The notes under the pieces are model-generated. The model saw only the letters and a program-made list of their open reading frames with translations. It ran no database searches and was not told the origin of the DNA. 64,000 bases of DNA, from contig JAABRD010000006.1 in NCBI GenBank assembly GCA_011391085.1, forward strand, positions 1 to 64,000, given 5' to 3'. This DNA comes from Thiotrichaceae bacterium (lineage in GTDB: Bacteria > Pseudomonadota > Gammaproteobacteria > Beggiatoales > Beggiatoaceae). Positions 47,510 to 55,587 of the stretch are shown here, one piece after another; the first letter of the stretch is position 1; each line of letters starts with the position of its first letter. The translations under genes were made by a program, and so were the position numbers.

Positions 47510-47926
47510 TCAAGATGACCAGGGTTCAAAACGTCTCTTATCATAATGAAAAGTGACAAATTTACCTTTCCTATCTACCATCCCTAAAATCAAGTCCAGC
47601 GGTTCACGAAAATAGGAACTACCCGAATCTTTCTCCCCTTTGAGAACGGGATTGGTAAGAACCTTTATCACTATCGCCGGTTGCGTTTCTTCAGGTAATT
47701 TTTTATTTTTCAACCCTTTTTTCCACTTTACAAGCTGTCCTTCCGTAAAGGAATAAGATTGTATCAGAATTTGGTGTAACTCTTTCAATTGTTGAATATC
47801 ACTCTCGTCATAATTTTTCACAGGGTCGGGTGATGGAACTGGTAGATTGTCTAATTTGTCCAATTCCGTGTTAGATAAAAAACTCTGTATAAGACTGTCT
47901 AAATCGACTTTGCTTGGGTCTGACAT
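47510..47926 (-). CDS. Unknown 138-aa protein upstream of dsrL
   Basis: 138 residues from ATG 47926. Soluble, with an acidic N-terminus (MSDPSKVDLDSLIQSFLSNT) and a basic middle (VKWKKGLKNKKLPEETQPAI). The C-terminal DLILGMVDRKGKFVTFHYDK looks like a beta-rich domain. No family was recognised. It follows the HEPN modules on the same strand and may belong to them. Confidence 0.55.
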   Translation of the reverse strand: MSDPSKVDLDSLIQSFLSNTELDKLDNLPVPSPDPVKNYDESDIQQLKELHQILIQSYSFTEGQLVKWKKGLKNKKLPEETQPAIVIKVLTNPVLKGEKDSGSSYFREPLDLILGMVDRKGKFVTFHYDKRRFEPWSS

Positions 47927-48009
47927 TTTTTTCACTTTAGTTATGTTAGTTAAGGGGTTTGGTCTTTATTCGCAAAGACGCATAACGACGTTGTCCCCAC
48001 TCATTTTCA

Positions 48010-48162
48010 GGTAGTACAAGTAATGGTATAGCGGTTTTGGAGTACGGAATTTATTCCGTTTCCAGCGGAATAAATTCCGTACTCCAACGGAATAAATTCC
48101 GTATTCCAACGGAATAAATTCCGTACTCCAAAACCTACAACCATTACCTTTGCAACACTACC
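48010..48162. mobile_element. MITE with GGTAGT ends, 8-bp duplication CATTTTCA
   Basis: 153 bp. Left end GGTAGTACAAGTAATGGT, right end inverted GGTAGTGTTGCAAAGGTAAT. The interior is a tandem GGAATAAATTCCGTACTCC. Flanks CATTTTCA at 48002-48009 and 48163-48170 are identical. The insertion point is right at the stop codon of the gene at 48168-48770, whose TGA lies within the duplicated bases. Confidence 0.92.
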
Positions 48163-48167
48163 CATTT

Positions 48168-48770
48168 TCAATTGTCCTTGATGTCATCTCCAGTGGATAA
48201 CAGATTCTTCGAAGGTGGTGGCAACTCTAGGTTACTAGGCATTTTTAGTAACTTTGAGTTTTGTAACGCTATCCTCATTATCCATTCTAGTTGCTTCTGT
48301 CCTTTCGCTAATACTTCATACTCATTTCTCAACCGTTGCAGATCAAGCGCGACATACCCAACGTACCTAATCAACTTTTGTAATTGATCCTCTGGCGTTT
48401 CAATCCAAGGAACAATCACATACGCCCGTTTAATGGCTAACCCAAGGATTTCAATGCCAGAAAATTCACGTCGTTGGGGATTATCTTCAAGAAACGCTTG
48501 AAAAGTTTGTATAAAAGGTTCATCAGGACGCAGAAAAATAATTTTAGAAATCTGATAATATTCTTTCAAGCCTAATATATTTTTCAATTTGTCAATGACA
48601 AAAGCCAGCGTCTCCCCCGTATATTCTGGAAGCCAATCGGCAGACAAAACGAAATCCCACCCGTCTAAAGACTCTTCTGGTTCAAGCAAGACTAACAACG
48701 TGAGTTTTCCCTTTTCTTGGGCAATGGCCCTTTCAAACTCACAGTATTTCTCAATCAATTTTTGATTCAT
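48168..48770 (-). CDS. Partner of HEPN protein, second module
   Basis: 200 residues, starting MNQKLIEKYCEFERAIAQEK. About 60-65 percent identical over the first 140 residues to the protein at 49371-50048, with shared LTLLVLLEPEES, GWDFVLSADWLPEYTGETL, IIFLRPDEPFI and AIKRAYVIVPWIET. The C-terminal part (LQRLRNEYEVLAKGQKQLEW) differs. I do recall similar unnamed proteins beside HEPN genes in cyanobacteria, but cannot name the family. It starts eight bases after the HEPN stop. Confidence 0.75.
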   Translation of the reverse strand: MNQKLIEKYCEFERAIAQEKGKLTLLVLLEPEESLDGWDFVLSADWLPEYTGETLAFVIDKLKNILGLKEYYQISKIIFLRPDEPFIQTFQAFLEDNPQRREFSGIEILGLAIKRAYVIVPWIETPEDQLQKLIRYVGYVALDLQRLRNEYEVLAKGQKQLEWIMRIALQNSKLLKMPSNLELPPPSKNLLSTGDDIKDN

Positions 48771-48778
48771 ACATTAGG

Positions 48779-49222
48779 TTACTCCAAAAACATCTCCAAC
48801 AAACCTTTGACGGCCTCAATCATCTTTTCAGCACTCTGTTGATTGACAGACCGAATTTTCTTATAACGATTTTCTGGATTCCATTCGACAACTGTGTTCC
48901 ATTGATGACCTAAACCGGAGTCGTCAAGATACTGTTTGGTCATACCAGATGCGCAAAGTAAAGTTGCAAGATCATGACTGGTAAAACAATCCCTGCCGAA
49001 GAATCTCCCTGCTATCCTACACCCGTTTCCTATCTGAGGCGGATATTCAGACCATTGAAATCGTTCACAGATTTTGAACTTTAAGGCTAATTCCACTGCA
49101 TAACCACACAAATAACTAGCAGCGTCAAATTTCCTATTAGCTAACAAGATTTCTGCTTCTTCTACCCGTGATTTCGCCAGTTCTGGTAGATCAGTCTTCA
49201 CTATTATAACATCTTGTGCCAT
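48779..49222 (-). CDS. HEPN-domain protein, second module
   Basis: 147 residues. It has the HEPN-type helical pattern SRVEEAEILLANRKFDAASY then LCGYAVELALKFKIC. It also has FTSHDLATLL, where R-x5-H (RDCFTSH) could be the RX4-6H RNase motif. It ends NQQSAEKMIEAVKGLLEMFL. It is paralogous to the HEPN protein at 50045-50566. Pairing with a conserved partner suggests a toxin-antitoxin-like module (inference). Confidence 0.8.
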   Translation of the reverse strand: MAQDVIIVKTDLPELAKSRVEEAEILLANRKFDAASYLCGYAVELALKFKICERFQWSEYPPQIGNGCRIAGRFFGRDCFTSHDLATLLCASGMTKQYLDDSGLGHQWNTVVEWNPENRYKKIRSVNQQSAEKMIEAVKGLLEMFLE

Positions 49223-49255
49223 ACTCTTATTGTATAATTACGGAAACGCCCCTAA

Positions 49256-49292
49256 ACCAGAAACTAAGTTTCTTAAAAGAAACTTAGTTTCT
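49256..49292. repeat. AGAAACTAAGTTTCTT hairpin
   Basis: Inverted repeat CAGAAACTAAGTTTC...GAAACTTAGTTTCTG between the two HEPN modules. The same hairpin sequence is found after dsrL (45201-45236) and, in part, upstream of dsrF (54262-54290). Confidence 0.65.
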
Positions 49293-49370
49293 GTTATGCC
49301 ATTGTTTTGTCACTTGCCTATCAGGTGAAAATCCCGCCACTGATTGCTAACCCTCTCTATTTCATTCCTC

Positions 49371-50048
49371 TTAATTTTCTTTGATACTTTCCAAAGTTAA
49401 GTCATGCAGGCTATGGTTAACTGCATAACTACCCTGTTCACCAGCCAGTAACAGCGTCAATCGTGACAACTCGACGTTACCAGACCTCTCTAATATCGGA
49501 TTTTGTAAAGCTGGATTTTGTAACCCCGCTATTAACTTCTTGATAACAGGTTCTAACTGGTTATTTTTTCTAATTGAATTTTCATACCTATCCACTAATA
49601 ACATTGCCAGCGATATTTTCAACAGTTGATGGTCAACTTCCATATTCCTCATGAACTTTTGGAAGCGGTCATCTGCCGTCTCAATCCAAGGAACAATCAC
49701 ATACGCCCGTTTAATCGCCAATCCAAGGATTTCAAGGTTAGAAAACTCCCGTTGTTGGGGGTTATTGTCAAGAAACGCTTGAAACGTTCGTATAAAAGGT
49801 TCATCAGGACGCAGAAAAATAATATTAGAAATTTGATAATATTGTGATTCCAATATGGCTTTTAATTTATCAATAACAAAAATCAGCGTTTCTCCTGTAT
49901 ATTCTGGAAGCCAATCAGCAGACAAAACGAAATCCCACCCGCCAGGTGATTCTTCCAGTTCCAACAAGACCAATAATGTCAGTTCTCCCTTTTCTTGGAC
50001 AATGGCCCGTTCAACCGCACAGTATTTATCAATCAATTTTGGGTTCAT
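49371..50048 (-). CDS. Partner of HEPN protein, first module
   Basis: 225 residues, MNPKLIDKYCAVERAIVQEK onward, paralogous to the protein at 48168-48770 over its N-terminal two thirds. The extra C-terminal region (LLLAGEQGSYAVNHSLHDLT) is unlike the paralogue. Its ATG overlaps the HEPN stop by four bases, showing translational coupling. A nucleotidyltransferase signature (GSxxRG) is not present, so this is not the usual MNT partner. Confidence 0.75.
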   Translation of the reverse strand: MNPKLIDKYCAVERAIVQEKGELTLLVLLELEESPGGWDFVLSADWLPEYTGETLIFVIDKLKAILESQYYQISNIIFLRPDEPFIRTFQAFLDNNPQQREFSNLEILGLAIKRAYVIVPWIETADDRFQKFMRNMEVDHQLLKISLAMLLVDRYENSIRKNNQLEPVIKKLIAGLQNPALQNPILERSGNVELSRLTLLLAGEQGSYAVNHSLHDLTLESIKEN

Positions 50049-50566
50049 ACATAGATTCCTAAAAACATCTTCAACAATTCTTTGACGACCTCAATCATCT
50101 TTTCAGCACTCTGTTTATCCACAGACTGAATTTTTTTATAACGGTTTTCTGGATTCCACTTGGCAACTTCTTTCCATTGAGGATCTAAACCAGAGGTTAC
50201 AATATCCTCTAGGGTTATACCTGATAAACAAAGCAATTTTTTGAGGTCATGAATCATCACAAAATCCTTGGTCAAGGATTTATAGACGTCCTCATAGCAC
50301 TTATCCTCTCCTGAAAGAGGAGATGACGGTGGCAGTGACGGTAGTGGTGGATATTCAGACCATCTAAAATTTCTACATATTCTGATTTTTAAAGCCAATT
50401 CTACCGCATAGCCACATAAATAATTGGCCGCGTCATATTTCCCATTCGCCAACAAGATTTCTGCTTCTTCCACTCGTGATTTCATCAGCACAAACAAGTC
50501 TCTTACCTTAACCGGTTTTGAATTTGACGAATATCCTGAAGATGTTGATAACTGTGGTTTTGCCAT
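50045..50566 (-). CDS. HEPN-domain protein, first module
   Basis: 173 residues. The core matches the HEPN protein at 48779-49222 (SRVEEAEILLANGKYDAANY, LCGYAVELALKIRIC). Here the position before HDL is K-x5-H (KDFVMIH) instead of R-x5-H, and a Pro-rich insert (YPPLPSLPPSSPLSGEDK) replaces part of the loop. It starts about 80 bases after dsrK and is followed by its partner with a 4-base overlap. Confidence 0.8.
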   Translation of the reverse strand: MAKPQLSTSSGYSSNSKPVKVRDLFVLMKSRVEEAEILLANGKYDAANYLCGYAVELALKIRICRNFRWSEYPPLPSLPPSSPLSGEDKCYEDVYKSLTKDFVMIHDLKKLLCLSGITLEDIVTSGLDPQWKEVAKWNPENRYKKIQSVDKQSAEKMIEVVKELLKMFLGIYV

Positions 50567-50603
50567 ATTTCCTTATTTCCTTAATAAGGTGGGTGATGAG
50601 ATT

Positions 50604-50634
50604 TGACAACTTTTCATAAAGTTGTCAAATCTTA
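50604..50634 (-). terminator. Hairpin downstream of dsrK
   Basis: TTTGACAACTTT...AAAGTTGTCAAA hairpin in the 77-base gap between dsrK and the HEPN gene. A similar TTTGACAA...TTGTCAAA hairpin lies at 60507-60530. It could attenuate transcription into the inserted module, but no clear T-run follows on the minus strand. Confidence 0.45.
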
Positions 50635-50643
50635 CATAATCTC

Positions 50644-52131
50644 CTACAACACAATCGCCGTACTCACCAACTGATGCACACTGACAATCATATCCATCTT
50701 GAACCCATAATAGGGTAACACTTTGGTGAACTGACTCTTACAGATGGCACAAATCGAAGCCATATTTGTGACGCTATGTGTGTCCACGACATGTTTCAAC
50801 GCCTCTATCCGCGGTAAGGCACCTTTGACCCGCAATTCAATCAAGTCATCGGTTAACAAGCCGCCACCACCACCGCAACAGAAGGTTTGATCGTGAATGG
50901 TATCCGCTGGCATGTCATAAAAGAAGTTGCAACTGGCCTTGATGACTTCTCGTGGAATGAAAAACTGACCACCTGGTTTATCACCCATTCGTGAACCACG
51001 GGCCACGTTGCAGGAATCGTGGAAAGTGATGCGCCGGTGGTCATTGGCAGTCTTATCCAATTTCAAGGCCCCGCGTTTGATTAGGTCCAAAGTGACTTCG
51101 CAAATATGTTGTGGCACCGGATACTTGGGATCCAGAAAGTCAAACGGGCCTGCCAACGTGTTCAAGAAACTATAGGCAACGCGCCACGCATGTCCGCATT
51201 CACCAAAAACGATACGTTTGACTTTTAAATCCAACGCTGCTTTCCGAATCCGTAGCGAAATCTGCCGCATGTTTTCATAGCTACCAATGAACATGCCAAA
51301 GTTTCCAGCTTCCGAGGCATAAGAACTGAGGGTCCAAGACATACCCGCTTGATGGAACACTTTTGCATAACCTATCAACCCATCAATGTGCGGTTCGGCA
51401 AAGAAATCCGCCGACGGGGTGACGAGAAGAATGTCGGCGCCTTCCTCGTCGATGGGGAAGCGCACAGGAACACCGATGTCGGTTTGAATATCTTCTTCTA
51501 AACCTTCCAAGGTGTTCCGCAAAGCTGGTTCTGGCAATCCTAAGTTGTTGCCAATTTTATATACCTTGCCAATGATTTCGTTGCAATACTTTTGTCCTAA
51601 CCCAATGCTGTCCATGATTTCCCGGGCGGCCATCGAAATATCCGCCGTGTCAATGCCATACGGACAAAAGACGGAACAGCGACGACATTGAGAACATTGA
51701 TGAAAGTAATTATACCAATCGTCAAGCACGTCTTTGGTCAAATCTTTGGCACCGACTAATTTGGGAAAGAATTTACCCGCCAAAGTAAAATAACGGCGAT
51801 ACACTTGACGCAGTAAATCTTGCCGTGCCACGGGCATATTTTTAGGGTCGCGGGTACCCAAGAAATAGTGACACTTATCGGTACAAGCGCCACATCTGAC
51901 ACAGACATCCAGATAGACTCTCAGGGAACGGTATTTTTTTAGCATCTCGCCCATCTTTTCGATGGCGACTTCTTGCCAATTGTCCACCAACGGCCCTGGA
52001 AAACCTAACGGGGTTTGAAAATCTGGTTTTGCCACAAAGGGACCCTTTCCCTTCATACTATCTGGTACAAGGTCCGGTACATAAGGATAAGGTCTTAATG
52101 CCGGGACCTGAAATTCCACTTTAGCAGCCAT
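50644..52131 (-). CDS. dsrK: DsrK, HdrD-like iron-sulfur catalytic subunit
   Basis: 495 residues. It has two N-terminal ferredoxin motifs (CVRCGACTDKCHYFLGTRDP and CSQCRRCSVFCPYGID) and C-terminal CCG-type domains related to heterodisulfide reductase, including FGECGHAWR, FHDSCNVARGSR and FCCGGGGGLL. DsrK faces the cytoplasm and is the proposed interaction site of DsrC persulfide/trisulfide in DsrMKJOP. It follows dsrM after 15 bases. Confidence 0.96.
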   Translation of the reverse strand: MAAKVEFQVPALRPYPYVPDLVPDSMKGKGPFVAKPDFQTPLGFPGPLVDNWQEVAIEKMGEMLKKYRSLRVYLDVCVRCGACTDKCHYFLGTRDPKNMPVARQDLLRQVYRRYFTLAGKFFPKLVGAKDLTKDVLDDWYNYFHQCSQCRRCSVFCPYGIDTADISMAAREIMDSIGLGQKYCNEIIGKVYKIGNNLGLPEPALRNTLEGLEEDIQTDIGVPVRFPIDEEGADILLVTPSADFFAEPHIDGLIGYAKVFHQAGMSWTLSSYASEAGNFGMFIGSYENMRQISLRIRKAALDLKVKRIVFGECGHAWRVAYSFLNTLAGPFDFLDPKYPVPQHICEVTLDLIKRGALKLDKTANDHRRITFHDSCNVARGSRMGDKPGGQFFIPREVIKASCNFFYDMPADTIHDQTFCCGGGGGLLTDDLIELRVKGALPRIEALKHVVDTHSVTNMASICAICKSQFTKVLPYYGFKMDMIVSVHQLVSTAIVL

Positions 52132-52146
52132 ATAAGCACTCCTTAA

Positions 52147-52908
52147 CTATACTGAAGGTTGTGGGGGCGTTCCCCTAGATGTCTCAAATTTTGCCAATGC
52201 CCACGGGGCCAGATGGCGTTTCTCCCGCGCATTGTCAACTTGATTGCGACTGGGGCTGAAGAAAATCCCAGGGGCGTGTAACAACTTACTAAAAGGAAAT
52301 ATCACCATCAAGAGGATGACCGCGGCTAAATGAACCAACAGTGGTCCGTCTGCGGGAAGCGGTTGCCAATCAAAATACAGAACGCCTAACATGAAGGCTT
52401 TGAACTGGACAATGTCGGTGTGTGCCACAAACGTGGTCATGGTGCCACTGGCACCAATGACTAGCAATAACACTAACATCAAATAGTCCGACGGGTTGCT
52501 AATATAATTCACCCGTTCTACCAAAAAGCGGCGTCCCAATAGACCTAGCAATGCGACAATCATGGCAAAACTGCCATATTTGCCAAAGGGTTGCACCAAG
52601 ACGACCCACCACCACACGGGTTCTATGAAGTAACGCAAATGACGCAACAAAATGACCAAGAGGGCCGCATGAAACATGATTCCTAACAACCAAGTCCATT
52701 TTAGGTGGGAACGAAACAAACTTTTGAAGAAGACGACCTCTTCAAACATCCGCACCACTACTCCTCCTGTGGTCAGCGGCGCCGGCATCGTCGGTACCTT
52801 TAATGGCGCCGGCGTCCGGGCATATTCAATAATCTTATAGGCCAGCCCACCTATTAAAATTAAAGTGGCTAGATAAAAAGAAATGGCATAAATCGCGGTT
52901 AAAACCAT
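52147..52908 (-). CDS. dsrM: DsrM, heme b membrane subunit
   Basis: 253 residues with about five or six hydrophobic segments, similar to the NarI gamma subunit of nitrate reductase (LTAIYAISFYLATLILIGGL, MFHAALLVILLRHLRYFIEP, FPFSKLLHAPGIFFSPSRNQ with conserved His ligands). It anchors DsrK and passes electrons to or from quinone. It ends just before dsrK. Confidence 0.95.
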   Translation of the reverse strand: MVLTAIYAISFYLATLILIGGLAYKIIEYARTPAPLKVPTMPAPLTTGGVVVRMFEEVVFFKSLFRSHLKWTWLLGIMFHAALLVILLRHLRYFIEPVWWWVVLVQPFGKYGSFAMIVALLGLLGRRFLVERVNYISNPSDYLMLVLLLVIGASGTMTTFVAHTDIVQFKAFMLGVLYFDWQPLPADGPLLVHLAAVILLMVIFPFSKLLHAPGIFFSPSRNQVDNAREKRHLAPWALAKFETSRGTPPQPSV

Positions 52909-53096
52909 AAATGAACTCCTCCATCATTGTATAATGAACAACGAATAATGAATAATGAATGACAGGTAATGGTTCACATGGAGTTCTCGTTAATCCACCA
53001 CTATCCATTGTTCATTCTCCATTTTTTATTCCCCGTTTGAAATTCCCCCTCCGTGGGGGAGGGGGTAAAGTAAGGGGATTTCGACGGACGTCAACC

Positions 53097-53432
53097 CTAG
53101 ACGCAACCCGTTGGTTTAGGCAAACCGGCATAGCGACAGGCTTGTTTGGCGGGGCCATAAGGGAACAAGTCATACAAATACTTGCTGTTGCCTTTTTCGG
53201 GTCCCAGTTTTTTCCCAATTGCCTTGGTCAACACGCGCACGGCTGGGGCAATTTGGTATTCATCATAGTATTCACGCAAGAATTTAATAACTTCCAAATG
53301 ACTGTCGGTCATTTTCAAGTTATCTTGACCTGCGAACATTTCTGCCACTTTATCGGTCCAGTCGGAAAGATTGACCAGATAACCTTCCTCATCGACATCA
53401 ATGGTTTTGCCGTCAATTTCTATTGTCGCCAT
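53097..53432 (-). CDS. dsrC: DsrC, sulfur-carrier protein
   Basis: 111 residues from ATG 53432 (MATIEIDGKTIDVDEEGYLV). An upstream in-frame start lies inside a repeat and is rejected. The C-terminal arm QACRYAGLPKPTGCV carries both redox cysteines, eleven residues apart, so it is a functional DsrC and not a TusE-like single-cysteine form. It carries sulfur from DsrEFH to DsrAB and back to DsrK. Confidence 0.97.
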   Translation of the reverse strand: MATIEIDGKTIDVDEEGYLVNLSDWTDKVAEMFAGQDNLKMTDSHLEVIKFLREYYDEYQIAPAVRVLTKAIGKKLGPEKGNSKYLYDLFPYGPAKQACRYAGLPKPTGCV

Positions 53433-53473
53433 AGTATATGGTCCTCTTTTGGTTTTTTCACAGTTTATTTGAG

Positions 53474-53540
53474 GAGTCCAAAACGGGTTTTGGACTCCCA
53501 TTCATTTTGAGGAGTCCAAAACGGATTTTGGACTCCCTTA
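53474..53540. repeat. Two TCCAAAACG..TTTTGGACTCC hairpins
   Basis: Two copies of the GAGTCCAAAACGGGTTTTGG palindrome between dsrH and dsrC. If folded in the mRNA they would lie just upstream of the dsrC leader and could set the high DsrC level relative to DsrH (speculative). Confidence 0.7.
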
Positions 53541-53545
53541 TCTCG

Positions 53546-53848
53546 TTATAGCCAGGCTTGGACGGGACAATTCTCTTCAACCAAACCCACAAAACCCGCA
53601 TAATCCACCGGCTGAATGCCTGCCATCACGCGGTCAACTTTCATTCCACGGGCCTCGACATCAGGCACCATGACATAAATTCGGAATTTCTTCAGCGCCT
53701 CTGTCATGGTTGACTCAAAACGAGTGCCTGCCAGTGCCCCATACACGCCATCTTCATATAGCAGAATAGCATCTTTGGGTTTGGCAAAACGCAGGCAACT
53801 GTCTAGCGAGACTCTTTCAAACGGCGATTTGTTCACAGTGTGTAACAT
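53546..53848 (-). CDS. dsrH: DsrH (TusB-like) sulfur relay subunit
   Basis: 100 residues. The TusB/DsrH family start MLHTVNKSPFERVSLDSCLR, then AILLYEDGVYGAL, and end YAGFVGLVEENCPVQAWL. Together with DsrE and DsrF it forms the alpha2beta2gamma2 sulfurtransferase hexamer. It lies 17 bases after dsrF. Confidence 0.95.
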   Translation of the reverse strand: MLHTVNKSPFERVSLDSCLRFAKPKDAILLYEDGVYGALAGTRFESTMTEALKKFRIYVMVPDVEARGMKVDRVMAGIQPVDYAGFVGLVEENCPVQAWL

Positions 53849-53865
53849 CTTGTCATTCCTCCCGC

Positions 53866-54246
53866 TTAGAAACTTAAAATCACGTCTTGTTGTTGCATCA
53901 ACTCAGCCAGTTGCGCTGAGTCCATGACTTGCACGGGCACGATAAAATCACCTTCCGTCAAGCCCCGTGCGGTCATGGAATCCTTGTCGACATACAGTTT
54001 GTCAATGTCGTAATCTTCCAAGGCCCGATAGGTCTTGGAAAAATCTTTCACGCCTATTCCTGAATTAACCGACGTGTTCTGGTTACCTTTCAGTTGATAG
54101 ACGCCGTCGTCAATAAAGACTAAGTTGACTTCTTGTTCGAAAGCCGCACCAATCAGCACCACTTCTAACGACTCCAGCGCGTAGATGGTACCATAAGGGG
54201 CTTTACGGTTCAAATACATGAATTTTTTGGTTACGCCCTCTGACAT
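53866..54246 (-). CDS. dsrF: DsrF (TusC-like) sulfur relay subunit
   Basis: 126 residues: KFMYLNRKAPYGTIYALESL, EVVLIGAAFEQEVNLVFIDD and GVYQLKGNQNT are TusC/DsrF signatures. It lies between dsrE and dsrH as in all rDsr clusters. Confidence 0.95.
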   Translation of the reverse strand: MSEGVTKKFMYLNRKAPYGTIYALESLEVVLIGAAFEQEVNLVFIDDGVYQLKGNQNTSVNSGIGVKDFSKTYRALEDYDIDKLYVDKDSMTARGLTEGDFIVPVQVMDSAQLAELMQQQDVILSF

Positions 54247-54310
54247 CTCATTTTCTCCTAAAGAACCTTTTGAAGAAACTTAGTTTCTCGCCGGTTTCTG
54301 GTTTGTCTTG

Positions 54311-54709
54311 TTAATCTCCAAACACCACCATACGTTCTGCTTGGATACCCGCTTCAATCAATTGTCCTAAGCCGGAAATACGAAATCCATCCGCCAGGTT
54401 ATTGGAATCCTTGCCTTGCCGCTTGGCTTCGTTGACATCTAAAATACCGCGCCGTTGGGCCGCGGCAATACATACTACGAGGTCCAAGTTGTACTGTTTC
54501 GACAACTCGGACCAACGGTTGACGATATTTCTATCATCTTGGGGTGGCACGGTTAAGCGTGTGCCGTTGTTCACGCCATCATGATAGAAGAAGACACGAA
54601 AAATTTCATGTCCTTTTTCCAACGCTGCCTTGGTAAATTGATAGGCAGAGTCAGAGGCTTGATGTTGATAAGGGCCTTCGTTGACCAACACTGAAAATTT
54701 CATTGTCAA
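54311..54709 (-). CDS. dsrE: DsrE (TusD-like) sulfurtransferase
   Basis: 132 residues. The active Cys is in LDLVVCIAAAQRRGI. Counting from the second ATG (54703), it is residue 78, the number known for the essential Cys of A. vinosum DsrE, so that start may be the real one. KFSVLVNEGPYQHQASDSAY and FYHDGVNNGTRL are family blocks. It takes persulfide sulfur from the upstream relay and passes it to DsrC. Confidence 0.96.
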   Translation of the reverse strand: MTMKFSVLVNEGPYQHQASDSAYQFTKAALEKGHEIFRVFFYHDGVNNGTRLTVPPQDDRNIVNRWSELSKQYNLDLVVCIAAAQRRGILDVNEAKRQGKDSNNLADGFRISGLGQLIEAGIQAERMVVFGD

Positions 54710-54719
54710 AACTCCCTGG

Positions 54720-55040
54720 TTAAAAGGTCACAATTTTATCACTCCATTTGATGAGGTTGTACAAGTCTTGCATCGTCGATAGTGGGCACATTTCTGAACC
54801 CTCGGAATGACGCAGTTTTAGACAGGTGCCGCAGGCAAAAATTTCGCCCCCATTGTCCACCAAAGTTTTCATCTGTTCGGTGACCTTAAACTGGTTAGTA
54901 TCCAGAGATTCACACTCGACGCCTTTGGCGAATAAAAAGACCTTGACCGCATCGTCTTTGACTAAAGCAAAGACCCCTAAACGAAAAGCATTCCACACGG
55001 TTTCGGTATCATTTGAGTAAATGACTATTCCTAAGTTCAT
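54720..55040 (-). CDS. DsrE-superfamily protein, additional copy
   Basis: 106 residues: MNLGIVIYSNDTETVWNAFR start and FACGTCLKLRHSEGSEMCPL with three cysteines near the C-terminus. It belongs to the DsrE/F-like family (YchN-type fold) but not to the DsrE/F/H trio. It lies 10 bases upstream of dsrE, so is probably co-transcribed with it. A role as an extra sulfur acceptor or donor in the relay is likely but not shown. Confidence 0.85.
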   Translation of the reverse strand: MNLGIVIYSNDTETVWNAFRLGVFALVKDDAVKVFLFAKGVECESLDTNQFKVTEQMKTLVDNGGEIFACGTCLKLRHSEGSEMCPLSTMQDLYNLIKWSDKIVTF

Positions 55041-55127
55041 CAGTAGTACCTCTTGGTTAAGTTTAAGTTAAGGATAATTCCTTTGACAGACGCTATCGCT
55101 ATGATGGTGAGGGCATTCCTATTTTCT

Positions 55128-55292
55128 GGTAGTGAGGCAATGTGGGTTCTCTGTCTGAACTTTGATTAGAATGATTTTCAGATGGACTCTGATTCGTCAA
55201 GCCGCCTTTCAGAGTCCTCATTTAATCATATAAATCACAGTTCAAGACCAAAGAGAAACCGCACGATATTTCACCCAGATTGCATCACTACC
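55128..55292. mobile_element. MITE copy D, 8-bp target duplication TATTTTCT
   Basis: 165 bp, the same ends and interior as the copies at 25487, 28415 and 32166. Identical flanks TATTTTCT lie at 55120-55127 and 55293-55300. It is inserted between dsrB and the dsrE-like gene. Confidence 0.95.
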
Positions 55293-55465
55293 TATTTTCT
55301 TTTAGGATGCGAAGTGACGACACCTGTTAAAACTAGACCATACCTCACTTCCTCATCTGTTAAGTACCTATGCAAAATCAATCTGGTATTTCTGTTTCAT
55401 CTGTTGTTCCATCGGTCCATCTGTAGGGTGGATACGCTACGCTTAATCCACCCTATCTGAAATAC

Positions 55466-55559
55466 GGTAGTAATGCACAAACGTAGTGGTTTAAACCTGA
55501 CAGGTCTTAAAGACCTGTCAGGTTTGAGAACCGTTACCACTACCTTGTGCATCACTACC
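55466..55559. mobile_element. 94-bp MITE with GGTAGT ends, 8-bp duplication TGAAATAC
   Basis: Ends GGTAGTAATGCACAA and inverted GGTAGTGATGCACAAGG. The interior is a hairpin around ACCTGACAGGTCTT. Flanks TGAAATAC lie at 55458-55465 and 55560-55567. The sequence around 45138-45192 has the same flanks joined with only one TGAAATAC, an empty site. Confidence 0.95.
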
Positions 55560-55587
55560 TGAAATACCAGGTCTGTTATGCACAGAC

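Noticed and set aside
52959-53510. A 183-codon plus-strand frame over dsrC
   Set aside because: It is antisense to the well-supported dsrC gene and shows no protein features.
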